Source: Bidens hawaiensis
Lineage: Eukaryota; Streptophyta; Magnoliopsida; Asterales; Asteraceae
Direction of reading: 5' to 3'
Assembly: GCA_021521415.1 (NCBI GenBank)
Contig: JAIQDT010001956.1
Span: 162,501 to 226,500 of the forward strand
DNA length: 64,000 nucleotides
Part shown: one piece after another, positions 11,231-22,419 of the stretch
Layout of the letters: each line of letters begins with the position of its first letter
Numbering within the stretch: position 1 is the first letter of the stretch
The notes under the pieces: model-generated
The model's database searches: none
What the model saw: only the letters and a program-made list of their open reading frames with translations
Told to the model about the DNA's origin: nothing
Made by a program: the position numbers and the translations under genes

Positions 11231-12976
11231 TGTCACACCCCGGCTTAGGGCCTAGGCGTATGACCACACGTTGGTACCTGTTTTGTAAATATATCAGAGT
11301 TTATGGGTTAATTTTAGCGAAAGACTTTAGGTTGAATATAATGTTAATTTACATTGAAAATTTACTCGGGAATTAAATACCCGAGTATTAGTTTACAAAA
11401 CATATGTTTCATATTACAAGGATTTTTAGTTATAAAAAACGGAGCCATCTTGTAAGCTCTTCTATCATCATATAGACTCCAATCCTTGTTAATGCTACTT
11501 ATGCTTAATTACCTGCAATGGGTTGGAAAAATACGTCAGCTATATGCTGGTGAACACGTATGACTAATTAAAACATTTTGAATGACGATTACAATACAAA
11601 TGTAGTTTTCTTGACAACCTCAGCGGAAGCATTTCTACTTCCGGTATATGTACCACTGCCTTACACACCCAACGGTATTCCCCGAGCCAAACGGCCCTAA
11701 ACTGAGAACTGGTCATGACCGTTTAAGCTCGCGGCTTCATTGCCTTTGATTGATTGATTGAGCTTTAACAGTTATGTTTGGATCCAGACACATGTGTATT
11801 CGGTCTGAGTTGATATTATTCTATACTTTGTATTATAACATTTTAGAGATTTCATTATCTCATGTAGACATTGATTGACTCGTTAAGACAAACACATGTT
11901 CGTCTCATTGAGTATAAACATGTTTTGACTGATTAAAAAGGTTAACGTATTCACCTGTACTGTCGGTGTTGGAAAACCTTGACTGATTGATTGGTTGATT
12001 GAGAATGATACTTAACCTATACATAAATAGGTTCGTATGAATGTTTTGAATGATGTTAAGCTATGATTGTAAGCTTAACCTTGAAATCGTTTATCTTTGA
12101 TTGTGAATGAAAACACTTGTTTTATGTGACGTTTGATATAGCATGCTTTGGCCTAATAGGTTCTATCATGTTGGTAAGTTTCTCCAGGTAAGTAAACGGG
12201 TCCCTCGGTTGGTTGGGATTTGTACGAATTGCTTTTCCTTAGGCAAGAAACTTACTACTAGTGATATCCCCCTTCCAGTTACTACATGCCCGTCAAAATA
12301 TATCTTTTGTTTGACATTACTTCATCATGAAGTAACGTTTACGAAAACATGATTGTGAATGATTTGTAAAATACGATCAAGGTTAAAGGCCATAGCCTCG
12401 ATTGATAGTCTAAGCTATAATTCAAATAACTTAAACGTAACTCCTACCTTAGATTGAATGCTTAGATCGATAATAAGAAAAAGGCAGGATCTTGATCTAC
12501 TCGCTTATACGATTGCTACTCGATTATGACTTCGTTTCTTGCACGAACTTCGAGAAAACAGCACGTCGGCTTGCTACGGCAACGGGGCACGCTTTCCAAT
12601 GCTATGTGTGTGTAAAGAGAAGTGTGTTTGGGATGAATTGAGATCATACCCGTCACCCCCCTTTTATAGCTGAAATTTGACCCCTTCGCCGTACGCGAAG
12701 GGGTTCTTGTGACCCGTCGCGTACCGCGGCGCCGCACTTTTACGCCGCCTTATGCGGTTGTGACACGTGGCCTGTCATATTGCGCCACGTGTCGACACGG
12801 TGTTCAACACGTGTCCACTGACTCAGCAACCCCATTGCGCTACGCGATGGGTTATTTGTTACCCCGTAGCGTACCGCGACGGGAGAATATTTTCAGAATT
12901 TACAGTTTGGTCCCTACATTTTCTAAGTTAATATATTTAGGCCTAATTTAAAGAGGGTAAAAGACACGGTGTTACA
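11231..12976 (-). repeat. Element B 3' LTR
   Basis: TGTCACACCCCGG...GTTACA on the plus strand. Small open frames such as 12143-12352 recur unchanged in the other LTR and only reflect LTR identity. CpG-rich GTACGCGA/CGCGTACC patches lie at about 12680-12890. Confidence 0.9.
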
Positions 12977-12990
12977 TCCTCCCCACCTTT
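12977..12990 (-). promoter_or_regulatory. Element B polypurine tract
   Basis: The minus strand reads AAAGGTGGGGAGGA directly before the 3' LTR, the position and composition expected of the plus-strand DNA primer site. Confidence 0.8.
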
Positions 12991-13011
12991 GAATAATCTC
13001 GACCTCGAGAT

Positions 13012-13929
13012 TTATTGGAATAGATTGGGATACTTTTTCTTGATTTCTGACTCGAGTTCCCATGTATACTCGGGCCCTCGTCTTGAATCCCATTTGACTT
13101 TTACAAGCTTGAGTCGTTTATGCTTGAGAAACTTGATCATGCTATCTTCTATTTGAATCGGTTGTTCTACAAACTTAAGTTTCTCGTTGATCTTGACATC
13201 TTTCAATGGCATTGCAAGGGTTTCGTCAGCTAAACACTTGCGTAGATTGGATACGTGAAACACGTCGTGGATACCCTTCATCTCATCGGGTAACTCTAGT
13301 CGGTAAGCAACTGGCCCAATTCTTTCGAGTATTTGAAATGGTCCGACAAATCGTGGACTTAATTTCCCTTTCTTTCCAAACCTTATCACACCTTTCCAAG
13401 GTGATACTTTCAATAACACTTTGTCGCCTTCTTTGAATTCCAGTGGCTTGCGGCGAACATCCGCATAACTTTTCTGTCTATCCCTTGCTGCCTTTAATCG
13501 TTCACGGATTTGTATAACTTGATCAGTAGTCCTTTGAACGATCTCAGGTCCTGACAACTGAGCGTCACCCGTTTCTGACCAACACACAGGTGTTCTACAC
13601 TTGCGCCCATACAATGCTTCAAATGGTGCTGCTTGGATACTCGTATGATAACTGTTGTTGTACGAGGATTCCATCAGAATGTCCCAACTTCCTCCTAAGT
13701 CAATGACACAAGCACCAAGCATATCTTCCAAAGTTTGAATTGTGCGTTCACTTTGGCCATCAGTTTGGGGATGATAAGCGGTACTTAGGTTCAGTTGAGT
13801 CCCCATAGCTTTTTGAAAACTTGACCAAAAATTTGAAGTGAATCGACTATCTCTATCAGATATGATGGATAACGGCACACCATGTAATGATACTATATTT
13901 TCGACGTATAAGTGTGCTAATTTATCCAT
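13012..13929 (-). pseudogene. Element B integrase core and chromodomain-like end
   Basis: 305 codons on the minus strand. It starts inside the integrase core: [12 protein letters not shown] carries the second catalytic Asp and DGQSERTIQ the catalytic Glu. The region around [19 protein letters not shown] is a typical Gypsy integrase C-terminal domain, followed by a chromodomain-like end ([16 protein letters not shown]) and the usual PNLF finish. Integrase inserts element DNA into chromosomes, and the chromodomain-like end is thought to guide target choice in chromoviruses. The frame overlaps the previous one by a few bases, showing a frameshift in the integrase. Confidence 0.85.
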
Positions 13930-14921
13930 ATAAATGTTTCTTGAATTGGAATGAAATGAGCAGACATCGTAAGCCTATCTACAATAACCCAGATTGCATC
14001 ATTTTGTCGTGAAGTTTTCGGTAACTTCATGATGAAATCCATAGTTATCATATCCCATTTCCATATCGGAGTTTCCGTTTGTTGTAGTAATCCTAACGGC
14101 TTTTGATGTTCAGCTTTCACTTTTGAACATGTCAGGCACTTAGCTACATATAAGGCAATGTCTTTCTTCATCCCGATCCACCGGTATTCATCTTTTAAAT
14201 TGTGATACATCTTGTCACTTCCTGGATGCATCATGTACTTCGACTTGTGTGCTTCTTCTAAAATCTTATCTCTTAAACTTCCGATCATCGGTACCCAAAT
14301 CCTTGTACCGAGTCTAAGTATTTCATCACTTCCTTTGACTAATTGATCGATTGTACCATTCTCTTTTTCAGCTTTAACGTTTCCTTCTTCTATTGCCAAC
14401 TTCTGAGCTTCTTTGATTTGGCAAGCTAAATCAACTTTAAGTTCTAATCTAAGAGCTCGGACCCTCTTTGGCTTCTCGTGTTCTTTTCTACTTAAGGCAT
14501 CAGCCACAACATTGGCTTTTCCTTCATGATATATGATCTCACAGTCATAGTCAATAAGTTTTTCCATCCAACGCCTTTGTCTCATATTCAACTCCTTTTG
14601 GTCGAATATATGCTTCAGACTCTTGTGACCAGTGTATACTGTGAACCTTACACCATACAAGTAATGTCGCCATAATTTCAACGCAAAGATTATAGCGCCT
14701 AATTCAAGATCATGTGTGGTGTAATTCTTTTCATGAACTTTCAATTGTCTTGAAGCATAAGCAATCACTTTCTTTCCTTGCATCAAAACACATCCCATTA
14801 CCGTGTGCGAAGCATCACAGTAGATGGTAAAGTTTTCTAGTCCATCTGGCAAAGCTAAGATAGGTGCATTGGTTAACTTTTGTTTAAGTGTTTTGAATGC
14901 TTCCTCTTGCTTCAGTCCCAA
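13917..14921 (-). pseudogene. Element B RNase H and integrase N-terminus
   Basis: 334 codons. RNase H begins near [10 protein letters not shown]; the Glu ([12 protein letters not shown]) and last Asp ([10 protein letters not shown]) are present, but the usual YTDHKSL reads YTGHKSL, losing a catalytic Asp. The integrase zinc-binding HHCC follows ([11 protein letters not shown], then CLTC) and the first core Asp is in MDFIMKLPK. It ends in a frameshift into the integrase core. A TGA at 14970-14972 separates it from the reverse transcriptase frame upstream. Confidence 0.85.
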
Positions 14922-14969
14922 TTCAAACTTAATTGCTTTCCTTGTGAGTGAAGTTAATGGAACGGCTAT

Positions 14970-16115
14970 TCAAGAGAAATCTTGAATGAATCTTCGGTAA
15001 TATCCGGCCAAGCCTAGAAAACTTCGGACTTGGGTTGGTGTCTTGGGTTTCTCCCATTTGGTTATAGCCTCAATCTTTGCTGGGTCTACTTGAATACCCC
15101 TCTTATTTATAACATGTCCAAGAAATTGTACTTCGGACAACCAAAATTCACATTTGGAGAACTTGGCATATAATTTCTCGTTTATTAGGGTTTCAAGTAT
15201 GATCTTAAGATGAACTTGATGATCGTCTTTCGATTTTGAGTAAACAAGGATGTCATCAGTGAAAACAATAACAAACTTGTCCAAATAAGGCTTGCAAATC
15301 CGATTCATCATGTCCATAAAAGTTGCTGGAGCATTAGTGAGTCCGAAAGGCATAACGGTGAACTCATAATGTCCGTATCGGGTTCTAAAGGTTGTTTTAG
15401 GTATATCTTTTTCATGTACCTTCAATTGATGATAAACCGATCTTAGGTCAGTTTTGGAAAAACAACTTGCTCCTTGAAGCTGATCAAACAAATCGTCGAT
15501 TCTAGGTAATGGATACTTGTTCTTAATCGTGACTTTGTTCAATTCTCGGTAATCTATACACATTCTCATTGATCCATCCTTCTTCTTTACAAACAAAATT
15601 GGAGCTCCCCACGGTGACGAACTTGGTCGTATGAATCCTTTCTCTAAAAGCTCATCCAACTGCTTCTTCAATTCCTTCATTTTCGTAGGTGCTAGACGAT
15701 AAGGTGATTTGGCTATTGGTGATGTTCCTGGCATGAGGTCAATCTTAAATTCTACTTCTCTATCCGGCGGGGCTCCTGGTAGTTCGCTAGGAAATACATC
15801 TTGAAATTCGGACACAATCGGTACTTCTTTCATTTTCTTTGGTTCGGGTTCCTTGGTTACATAAGTCATGAATGCAAGGCATCCCTTACCTATGCAATGA
15901 CTTGCTTTGATCTTGGAAATAATTCCTACTTTTCCTCCTTCTTTATCTCCGGTTATACAAATGGTTTTGTTGTTAGACGTTCGGATATCAATGGCTCTAT
16001 CATTACATAAGATACGGGCCTGGTTAAATGATAACCAGTCCATACCTAATACTACATCAAAACCTGCTAATGTCATGGGTAAAAATCGTACATGTATGAC
16101 GTGATTGGTTAACAA
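14970..16115 (-). pseudogene. Element B protease end and reverse transcriptase
   Basis: 381 codons from the end of the aspartic protease ([11 protein letters not shown]) through the whole reverse transcriptase palm. Landmarks are [36 protein letters not shown] and the catalytic box FTDDILVYS (usually F[IV]DDIL), then FLGHVI and the [13 protein letters not shown] connection. The helix usually reading KIDLRSGYHQ is [10 protein letters not shown], so conserved residues are changed. A TGA follows IQDFS. Confidence 0.9.
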
Positions 16116-16440
16116 AATTGTGGCATTCTCTAAAGCCTCAGTTATTCTACTTACATTACCATTAGCTGTCTCGAGTTCATAATGTTTATCTAATTTAACT
16201 AAGGGTTCATTTAATAGACTACAAAACTTATAATCTATAAAACTTTGGTTTGCACCGAGTCAAATAATATTCTAGCATATACATTATTAATAGGAAACGT
16301 ACCGGTGATCACGTCCAGTATATCAGCTACTTTCTGGGTGTCTAGCATAAAGACACGAGCGTTTCCTTTCTTGGTATCGGTCTTCGTACCGCTGCCACTT
16401 GCACCAACCGTCACTAACGTTGGCTTCTTCTTTGGGCACT
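16116..16440 (-). pseudogene. Element B aspartic protease N-terminal part
   Basis: Minus-strand translation shows [12 protein letters not shown] and a downstream ETANGNV segment, the usual protease environment. The catalytic Asp-Ser/Thr-Gly of the GANxSF context is broken by a one-base loss near 16255 (FDS followed by an out-of-frame stretch). The protease would cut the polyprotein into its enzymes; here it cannot be read in one frame. Confidence 0.7.
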
Positions 16441-17608
16441 TGGTACTATTAGCCCCTTTTCACCACACTCAAAACATACTCCAGTCTTTTTCCTACAATC
16501 TGCTTCCGAATGTCCCGATTTCTTACAAAACCCACATACAACAGTGTTGGTTGGTCGAAGACATCTGCCGAAATGTCTCCTTCCGCATTACTTGCAAATG
16601 GGGCGACTATACACAAATCCCCCTTCTCTCTTCTTCTCTGTCTTCCTTATCTTTCCACCCACACTTGTCTTTCCATCATCTTTCTTTTTCTCATCTTGAT
16701 TCCTCAACATTCCGTCCATCAAATATCCAGCCAATTCCATAGCAGATTCAGTCGTAGATGGCATATGTAAACGAACATAATCACGGATTTCGATTGGTAG
16801 TCCGTAAATGTATCGTGTCACTTTATTGATTTCAGGAGTGACCAGATGGGGTACGATTCTACAATATTCAAGGAACTTGGTGTTATATTCCTTGAGATTG
16901 GTGCCCACAACCTTGTGGTTCCACAACTTGGTTTGAATCTGATCCATTTCGTTGATCAGACAGAACTTTTTTAGTATCATGGCTTTAAACGTTTCCCAAT
17001 CCAAATTGTATAAATTATCTCTACCCTTGATTCCGATCAGGGTATTCCACCATTCCAATGCCTCTCCTTTGAACATCTGAGAGGTATATTGAACCTTCTC
17101 TCTCTCTGTGCACTTGCTTATTAGCACAATTGATTCCATTTCCTCCAACCATCGGAGGGTATTTATCACACCTTTATCCCCGTGAAATTCCTTGGGGTTA
17201 TACACTTTAAACACCTTAAAATCACACCCTTCATGGATCTTGAGTTTTTTTGTTTTCTCACGAAGATCGTTTTCAGCAGTGGAACTCGCATCACTTGTTT
17301 CTTTCTTTTTCTCGGTTTTCTTTTTCTCATCTTCTTTCTTTTCCAACTCTTTCTTAGATTCTCTTTTCGAAGTAGCGGTTTCTTCTACTTGCTCTTTTAT
17401 TAGATTGTGAAGCAGTATGGCTTGGATCATTTTTCAATATTTCATAGATTGGGTTTATGGCTTCTTTTATTAAATCGCGAATACCGAGTACGTAATCCTT
17501 CAGTATTGCTTGAATATTTTCTTTGGTAGCTTTTTCTTGTAAAATTTCTTCGATTGTCTTTCCTTTATTATTTACTTACATTTCTGGATTGGTATTTGCT
17601 TTAGACAT
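16441..17608 (-). pseudogene. Element B gag (capsid/nucleocapsid)
   Basis: The likely ATG is at 17608 (MSKANTNPEM) with an early stop, then a frame change into a long frame (17430-16588). That frame has a Lys/Glu-rich stretch, a retrotransposon gag core (YNPKEFHGDKG, TLRWLEEME, ALEWWNTL, YNTKFLEYC) and a basic linker. A TAA at 16588-16590 falls inside the first zinc-binding segment. Two further Cys/His segments follow (CGFCKKSGHSEADC and CFECGEKG) down to about 16450. Gag packages the element RNA in cytoplasmic particles. Confidence 0.85.
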
Positions 17609-17724
17609 GCTGTTACATGAATAAAACAAAATTTTAGGGAAAGACACACTTTATTTTACATTATTTATGTTACAAGAAAAGGATTACAACAACTACAACA
17701 GTATACATCTACGATTTCTAGTCC

Positions 17725-18604
17725 TTAATCCATTTCATAACAAGATTCTTCATCTTGTCACATTTCTTGAAAATCTTTCTCCCTATTTTCTTTTTGTCAA
17801 CTTTCTCATTCCTCAGCTCGTCCATCACCGAATTTGGTGGGTTCGGATATCCCGTAGGTGCGGATGCGCTGGGAAGGGATAAGCATTTCCCCTTGGATAA
17901 AGATGCGGATTAGCAACGTATGCATGCATTTCTTCATCGGGAATATTATTGGTGTAAAATTCCTCAATGAGATTTGCCTCCTCGCGAATCTCCTTTGCTT
18001 GTTGTGAAATCGAAGGTCTTGATCCTAAATATGAAGGGAAGTACGGATTTTCATTTTCCTCTTCTTCCTCAGGATCCTCCTATTCTTCAGGATCTTCCTC
18101 CGATTCATAAGGGTTCTTGATTGGTGAGTTAAGCCTCTTTTTGTATGGCATGCTAACCCTCATTTTTGGTTTGTGACAGGGTTCAGCCGATGCTGGTGGG
18201 GTCTCGTATTGATAGTTCAACGGTGGTGATCCAAATTTCTATCTCCTTTGATCAGAGTAACAATTCATCCAGCTTGATGATTCCGATTCAGTTTCCTGTT
18301 TGATCTTGCTTTGCACCTCCTTTTCCTCGGAAGGATGTTATGTTGGGATGTCGGAGGGGTAATACTAGGGAATGTTGTCCTCGGTATTATCAGAAATTTC
18401 GATTAGACATTGTTGACTTCCTGGAAGATATATGGGTTGGCTCCCATATGGTAACACCGGATTGGTTGGTTGATTGTGACTGAAAAAGCTAGTATAATAA
18501 CTATTACTACTTTCCATATCGGATGGCTCGTGATTGATTGTCGGTATTGATCGAATGGCTACTCGGTGTCTACGACCAAAGTAGTTAATATAAAACAACT
18601 GCAT
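17725..18604 (-). pseudogene. Element B leader reading frame upstream of gag, unknown product
   Basis: A minus-strand frame of about 290 codons lies between the primer-binding site and gag. It starts MQLFYINYFGRR near 18604 and runs through a Ser/Tyr/Pro-rich stretch, a KKRLNSPIKNPYE segment, an acidic run (EEDPEE and EEEEENEN), a SYLGSRPSISQQAKEI segment and a Pro-rich part, and ends in a very basic tail (DKKKIGRKIFKKCDKMKN). About four stop codons and one frameshift interrupt it, but codon-like composition continues in the same frame across the stops, which argues for a former real protein. I do not recognise a family. It may be an additional reading frame of this lineage or the remnant of an extended gag N-terminus. 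Confidence 0.5.
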
Positions 18605-18722
18605 GTAGTTAGATTAGGGATAGGAGGCTTACCAATCCTATCTTATCCCTACGAATAATAGTAATAATAATGGTTAAAGCTTAGGTACTAACATTTAAAT
18701 ACCTAATTCGCTGAAACCGATA

Positions 18723-18734
18723 GCTCTGGTACCA
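18723..18734 (-). promoter_or_regulatory. Element B primer-binding site (initiator tRNA-Met type)
   Basis: The minus strand reads TGGTACCAGAGC three bases after the 5' LTR, one base different from the common TGGTATCAGAGC complementary to the 3' end of initiator tRNA-Met. Confidence 0.8.
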
Positions 18735-18737
18735 ACC

Positions 18738-20484
18738 TGTCACACCCCGACTTAGGGCCTAGGCGTATGACCACAAGTTGGTACCTGTTTTGTAAATATA
18801 TCAGAGTTTATGGGTTAATTTTAGCGGAAGACTTTAGGTTGAATATAATGTTAATTTATATTGAAAATTTACTCGGGAATTAAATACCGGAGTATTAGTT
18901 TACAAAACATATGTTTCATATTACAAGGATTTTAAGTTATAAAAAACGGAGCCATCTTGTACGCGCTTCTATCTTCATATAGACTCCAATCCTTGTTAAT
19001 GCAACTTATGCTTAATTGCCTGCAATGGGTTGGAAAAATACGTCAACTATATGCTGGTGAACACGTATGACTCAATAAAACATTTTGAATGACGATTACA
19101 ATACAAATGTAGTTTTCTTGACAACCTCAGCGGAAGCATTTCTACTTCTGGTATATGTACCACTGCCCTACACACACAACGGTATTCCCCGAGCCAAACG
19201 GCCCTAAACTGAGAACTGGTCATGACCGTTTAAGCTCGCGGATTCATTGCCTTTGATTGATTGATTGAGCTTTAACAGTTATGTTTGGATCCAGACACAT
19301 GCGTATTCGGTCTGAGTTGATATTATTCTATACTTTGTATTATAACGTTTTAGATATTTCATTATCTCATGTAGACATTGATTGACTCGTTAAGACAAAC
19401 ACATGTTCGTCTCATTGAGTATAAACATGTTTTGACTGATTAAAAAGGTTAACGTATTCACCTGTACTGTCGGTGTTGGAAAACCTTGACTGATTGATTG
19501 GTTGATTGAGAATGATACTTAACCTATACATAAATAGGTTCGTATGAATGTTTTGAATGATGTTAAGCTATGATTGTAAGCTTAACCTTGAAATCGTTTA
19601 TCTTTGATTGTGAATGAAAACACTTGTTTTATGTGACGTTTGATATAGCATGCTTTGGCCTTATAGGTTCTATCATGTTGGTAAGTTTCTCCAGGTAAGT
19701 AAACGGGTCCCTCGGTTGGTTGGGATTTGTACGAATTGCTTTTCCTTAGGCAAGAAACTTACTACTAGTGATATCCCCCTTCCAGTTACTACATGCCCGT
19801 CAAAATATATCTTTTGTTTGACATTACTTCATCATGAAGTAACGTTTACGAAAACATGATTGTGAATGATTTGTAAAATACGATCAAGGTTAAAGGCCAT
19901 AGCCTCGATTGATAGTCTAAGCTATAATTCAAATAACTTAAACGTAACTCCTACCTTAGATTGAATGCTTAGATCGATAATAAGAAAAAGGCAGGATCTT
20001 GATCTACTCGCTTATACGATTGCTACTCGATTATGACTTCGTTTCTTGCACAAACTTCGAGAAAACAGCACGTCGGCTTGCTACGGCAACGGGGCACGCT
20101 TTCCAATGCTATGTGTGTGTAAAAAGAAGTGTGTTTGGGATGAATGGAGCTCATACCCGTCACCCCCCCTTTTATAGCTGAAATTTGACCCCGCCGCAGT
20201 ACGCGATGGGGTTCTTGTGACACGTCGCGTACCGCGGCGCCGCACTTTTACGCCGCCTTATGCGGTTGTGACACGTGGCATGTCATATTTCGCCACGTGT
20301 CGACACGGTGTTCAACACGTGTCCACTGACTCAGCAACCCCATCGCGCTACGCGATGGCTAATTTGTTACCCCGTCGTGTACCGCGACGGGAGAATATTT
20401 TCAGAATTTACAGTTTGGTCCCTACATTTTCTAAGTTATTATATTTAGACCTAATTTAAAGAGGGTAAAAGACGCGGTGTTACA
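18738..20484 (-). repeat. Element B 5' LTR
   Basis: TGTCACACCCCGA...GTTACA on the plus strand, differing from the 3' LTR by scattered substitutions and small indels. It holds the presumed promoter for the minus-strand transcript. Confidence 0.9.
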
Positions 20485-21011
20485 ACTCAATATTGTTCCT
20501 CTTTTAATAGGTACCAAACCTTTCTTAGAGTTTTCCATCTTGAAACTTTTCAGGACTTTGTCAATGTATGCACTTTGATTCAAACCTATTAACCGCCTTG
20601 ATCTATCCCTATAGATCCTTATTCCCATAATGTAGGCGGCTTCAACAAGATCCTTGATGGAAAAGAAATTTCCAAGCCAGGTTTTTACACCTTTCAGGGT
20701 TGGAATGTCATTTCCAAATAGTAATATGTCATCGACATATAATACCAGAAAGGTAATGATACTCCCACACTTCTAGATGTTTGCTTCAATCCATAAATTG
20801 ATTTCTTCAACTTGCATACTTTGTTAGGATGTTGTGGATCGACAAAACGTTCAGGCTGAACCATATAGACATCTTCCTCAAGGTGTCCATTTAGAAAAGC
20901 GGTTTTGACATCCATTTGCCATATCTCATAGTCGTAATATGCAGCTATGGCAAACAATATCCTTATAGAATTTAGCATCGCCACGGGCGAGAAAGTTTCA
21001 TCATAATCCAC
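20485..21011 (-). pseudogene. Copia reverse transcriptase, catalytic part
   Basis: Minus strand: MDYDETFSPVAML, QMDVKTAFLNG and KSIYGLKQ, then a deletion of roughly 25 codons with a frame change, then the catalytic LYVDDILLFGND near 20720-20745, a MGIRIYRDRSRRLIGL segment and YIDKVLKSF, ending in RGTILS at the element B boundary. A stop at about 21013 separates it from the upstream frame. This enzyme copies the element RNA into DNA. Confidence 0.85.
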
Positions 21012-21014
21012 TCC

Positions 21015-21632
21015 TTAAGTTTGAGTGAAACCCTTTGCTAAAAGTCTAGCTTTATAAGTATCCAAGTTACCATGCATATCGGTTTTCTTCTTGAAAACCC
21101 ACTTACTTCCAACCAGTTTGGAATTAAGAGGTGGTATAACCAGATCCCATACTTGGTTATCATGCATGGATTGCATCTCTACGTTCATGGCTTCCAGCCA
21201 TTTATCACAATCAGATTGTGACATTGCATCTCGGTATGTGGTGGGTTCATCCGAATCTACCACATAGCATCCATCAATGAAAAATCCATATCTTTCAGGT
21301 GGGGTGCTAATTCTACCAGATTTGCGAACGTTTTGTGTGTTTTGATCAACCATTTGAACATTTTCAAGAACCTCTTGTTGATTTCTAGTGTCAACCAAAC
21401 GTGTATCGGCTTGTGGTTCTAGATCCTCCTCGAGTTCCACAGTTCTATCAGTTCCTTCCATAAGGAACCTTCTTTCCAAGAACTCAGCCTTTCGAGCCAT
21501 AAACACTTTATGCTCGTTTGGATTGTAGAAATAATATCCCATTGAATCTTTGGGATATCCTACAAAGATACACTTAATGGATCGGCTCTCAAGTTTGTTT
21601 TGGGTGTTGTTCTTGACATAAGCCTCACAACC
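21015..21632 (-). pseudogene. Copia integrase C-terminal end and start of reverse transcriptase
   Basis: The frame contains the Copia integrase C-terminal GYPKDSMGYYFYNP motif, a variable acidic linker, RYGFFIDG, and the reverse transcriptase start (WLEAMNVEMQSM, LVGSKWVFKKK, YKARLLAKGFTQT), then a stop. It follows directly on the integrase core. Confidence 0.85.
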
Positions 21633-22419
21633 TCAAACCTTTAAATATAATAATGATGGAACCCTTCCATGCCATATTTCAAAAGGCGTACTATCCACTT
21701 TCTTGGTTGGTGCCATATTTAGAATATGGGCAGCGACGATCAATGCGAAACCCCAAAATGATAGAGGTAATGTGCTTCTAGCCATCATAGATCGAACCAT
21801 ACCCAATAAAGTTCGATTCCTCCTATCGGACACACCATTATGTTGCGGTGTTCCTGGTGGAGTAAGTTGTGAGACAATTCCACTACTCCTAAGATGTTCC
21901 AGAAACGCATCATTAAGGTATTCACCTCCTCCATCGGAACGTAGTACTTTGATTGTTTTGTTGAGTTGATTTTGTACTTCATTTTGGAAGACCGTGAATA
22001 TTTCAAAGGCTTCATTTTTGTGTCTTAACAAGAACACATACCCATAGCGACTATAATCTTCGGTAATGGTTATGAAGTATCTTTCACCATTCCTTGTCAT
22101 TGTCTTAAATGGGCCAGATACATCCGAATGTATGATACCTAATAAGTCTTTTGCCCTTTTATTAGTTCCACTAAAGGGCTCCTTGGTCATCTTTCCCAAT
22201 AAACAAGACTCACACTTATCAAATGATTCATCATTCGCTTCCAACAGACCATTCTTTTGAAGTTTATGAATATGATCCTTGTTTATGTGACCAAGGCGAC
22301 AATGCCAAAGAAAAGTTTCACTCAAATCCAATTTGAGTCTTTTGGTGTTAGCTTGGTACAACGAGTTATCAATTGATGTATTATCATGAACTAATTCATA
22401 AATGCCATTAGACGGCATC
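21633..22419 (-). pseudogene. Copia integrase
   Basis: GAG-pre-integrase and zinc-binding HHCC (HCRLGHINKDHIH, then CESCLLGK), followed by the catalytic core: Asp in IHSDVSGPF and Asp in LRSDGGGEY. The expected third catalytic Glu in NGVSERRNRT is Asp (VSDRRNRT). The 5' end is cut by element A at the GCATC duplication; the same frame resumes on the far side at 38015 (FYFKAM). Strong match to Copia integrases; the Glu-to-Asp change is likely damaging. Confidence 0.9.

Larger units (their letters stand above)
11231..20484 (-). mobile_element. Element B: Tekay-like chromovirus (Gypsy), minus strand
   Basis: Two nearly identical LTRs (11231-12976 and 18738-20484, 1746 and 1747 bp) flank a 5.8 kb interior. 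In sense order it has a primer-binding site, leader reading frame, gag with CCHC knuckles, protease, reverse transcriptase, RNase H and integrase with a chromodomain-like C-terminus. The few LTR differences suggest a fairly recent insertion, yet the polyprotein carries several stops and frameshifts. The flanking 5-mers AATCA and ACTCA match in four of five positions. The left flank is solo LTR C and the right flank is Copia pol. Confidence 0.9.

Noticed and set aside
12143..12352. 69-codon plus-strand frame, repeated at 19650-19859
   Set aside because: It lies in both LTRs of element B and is identical because the LTRs are; no features of a real protein.
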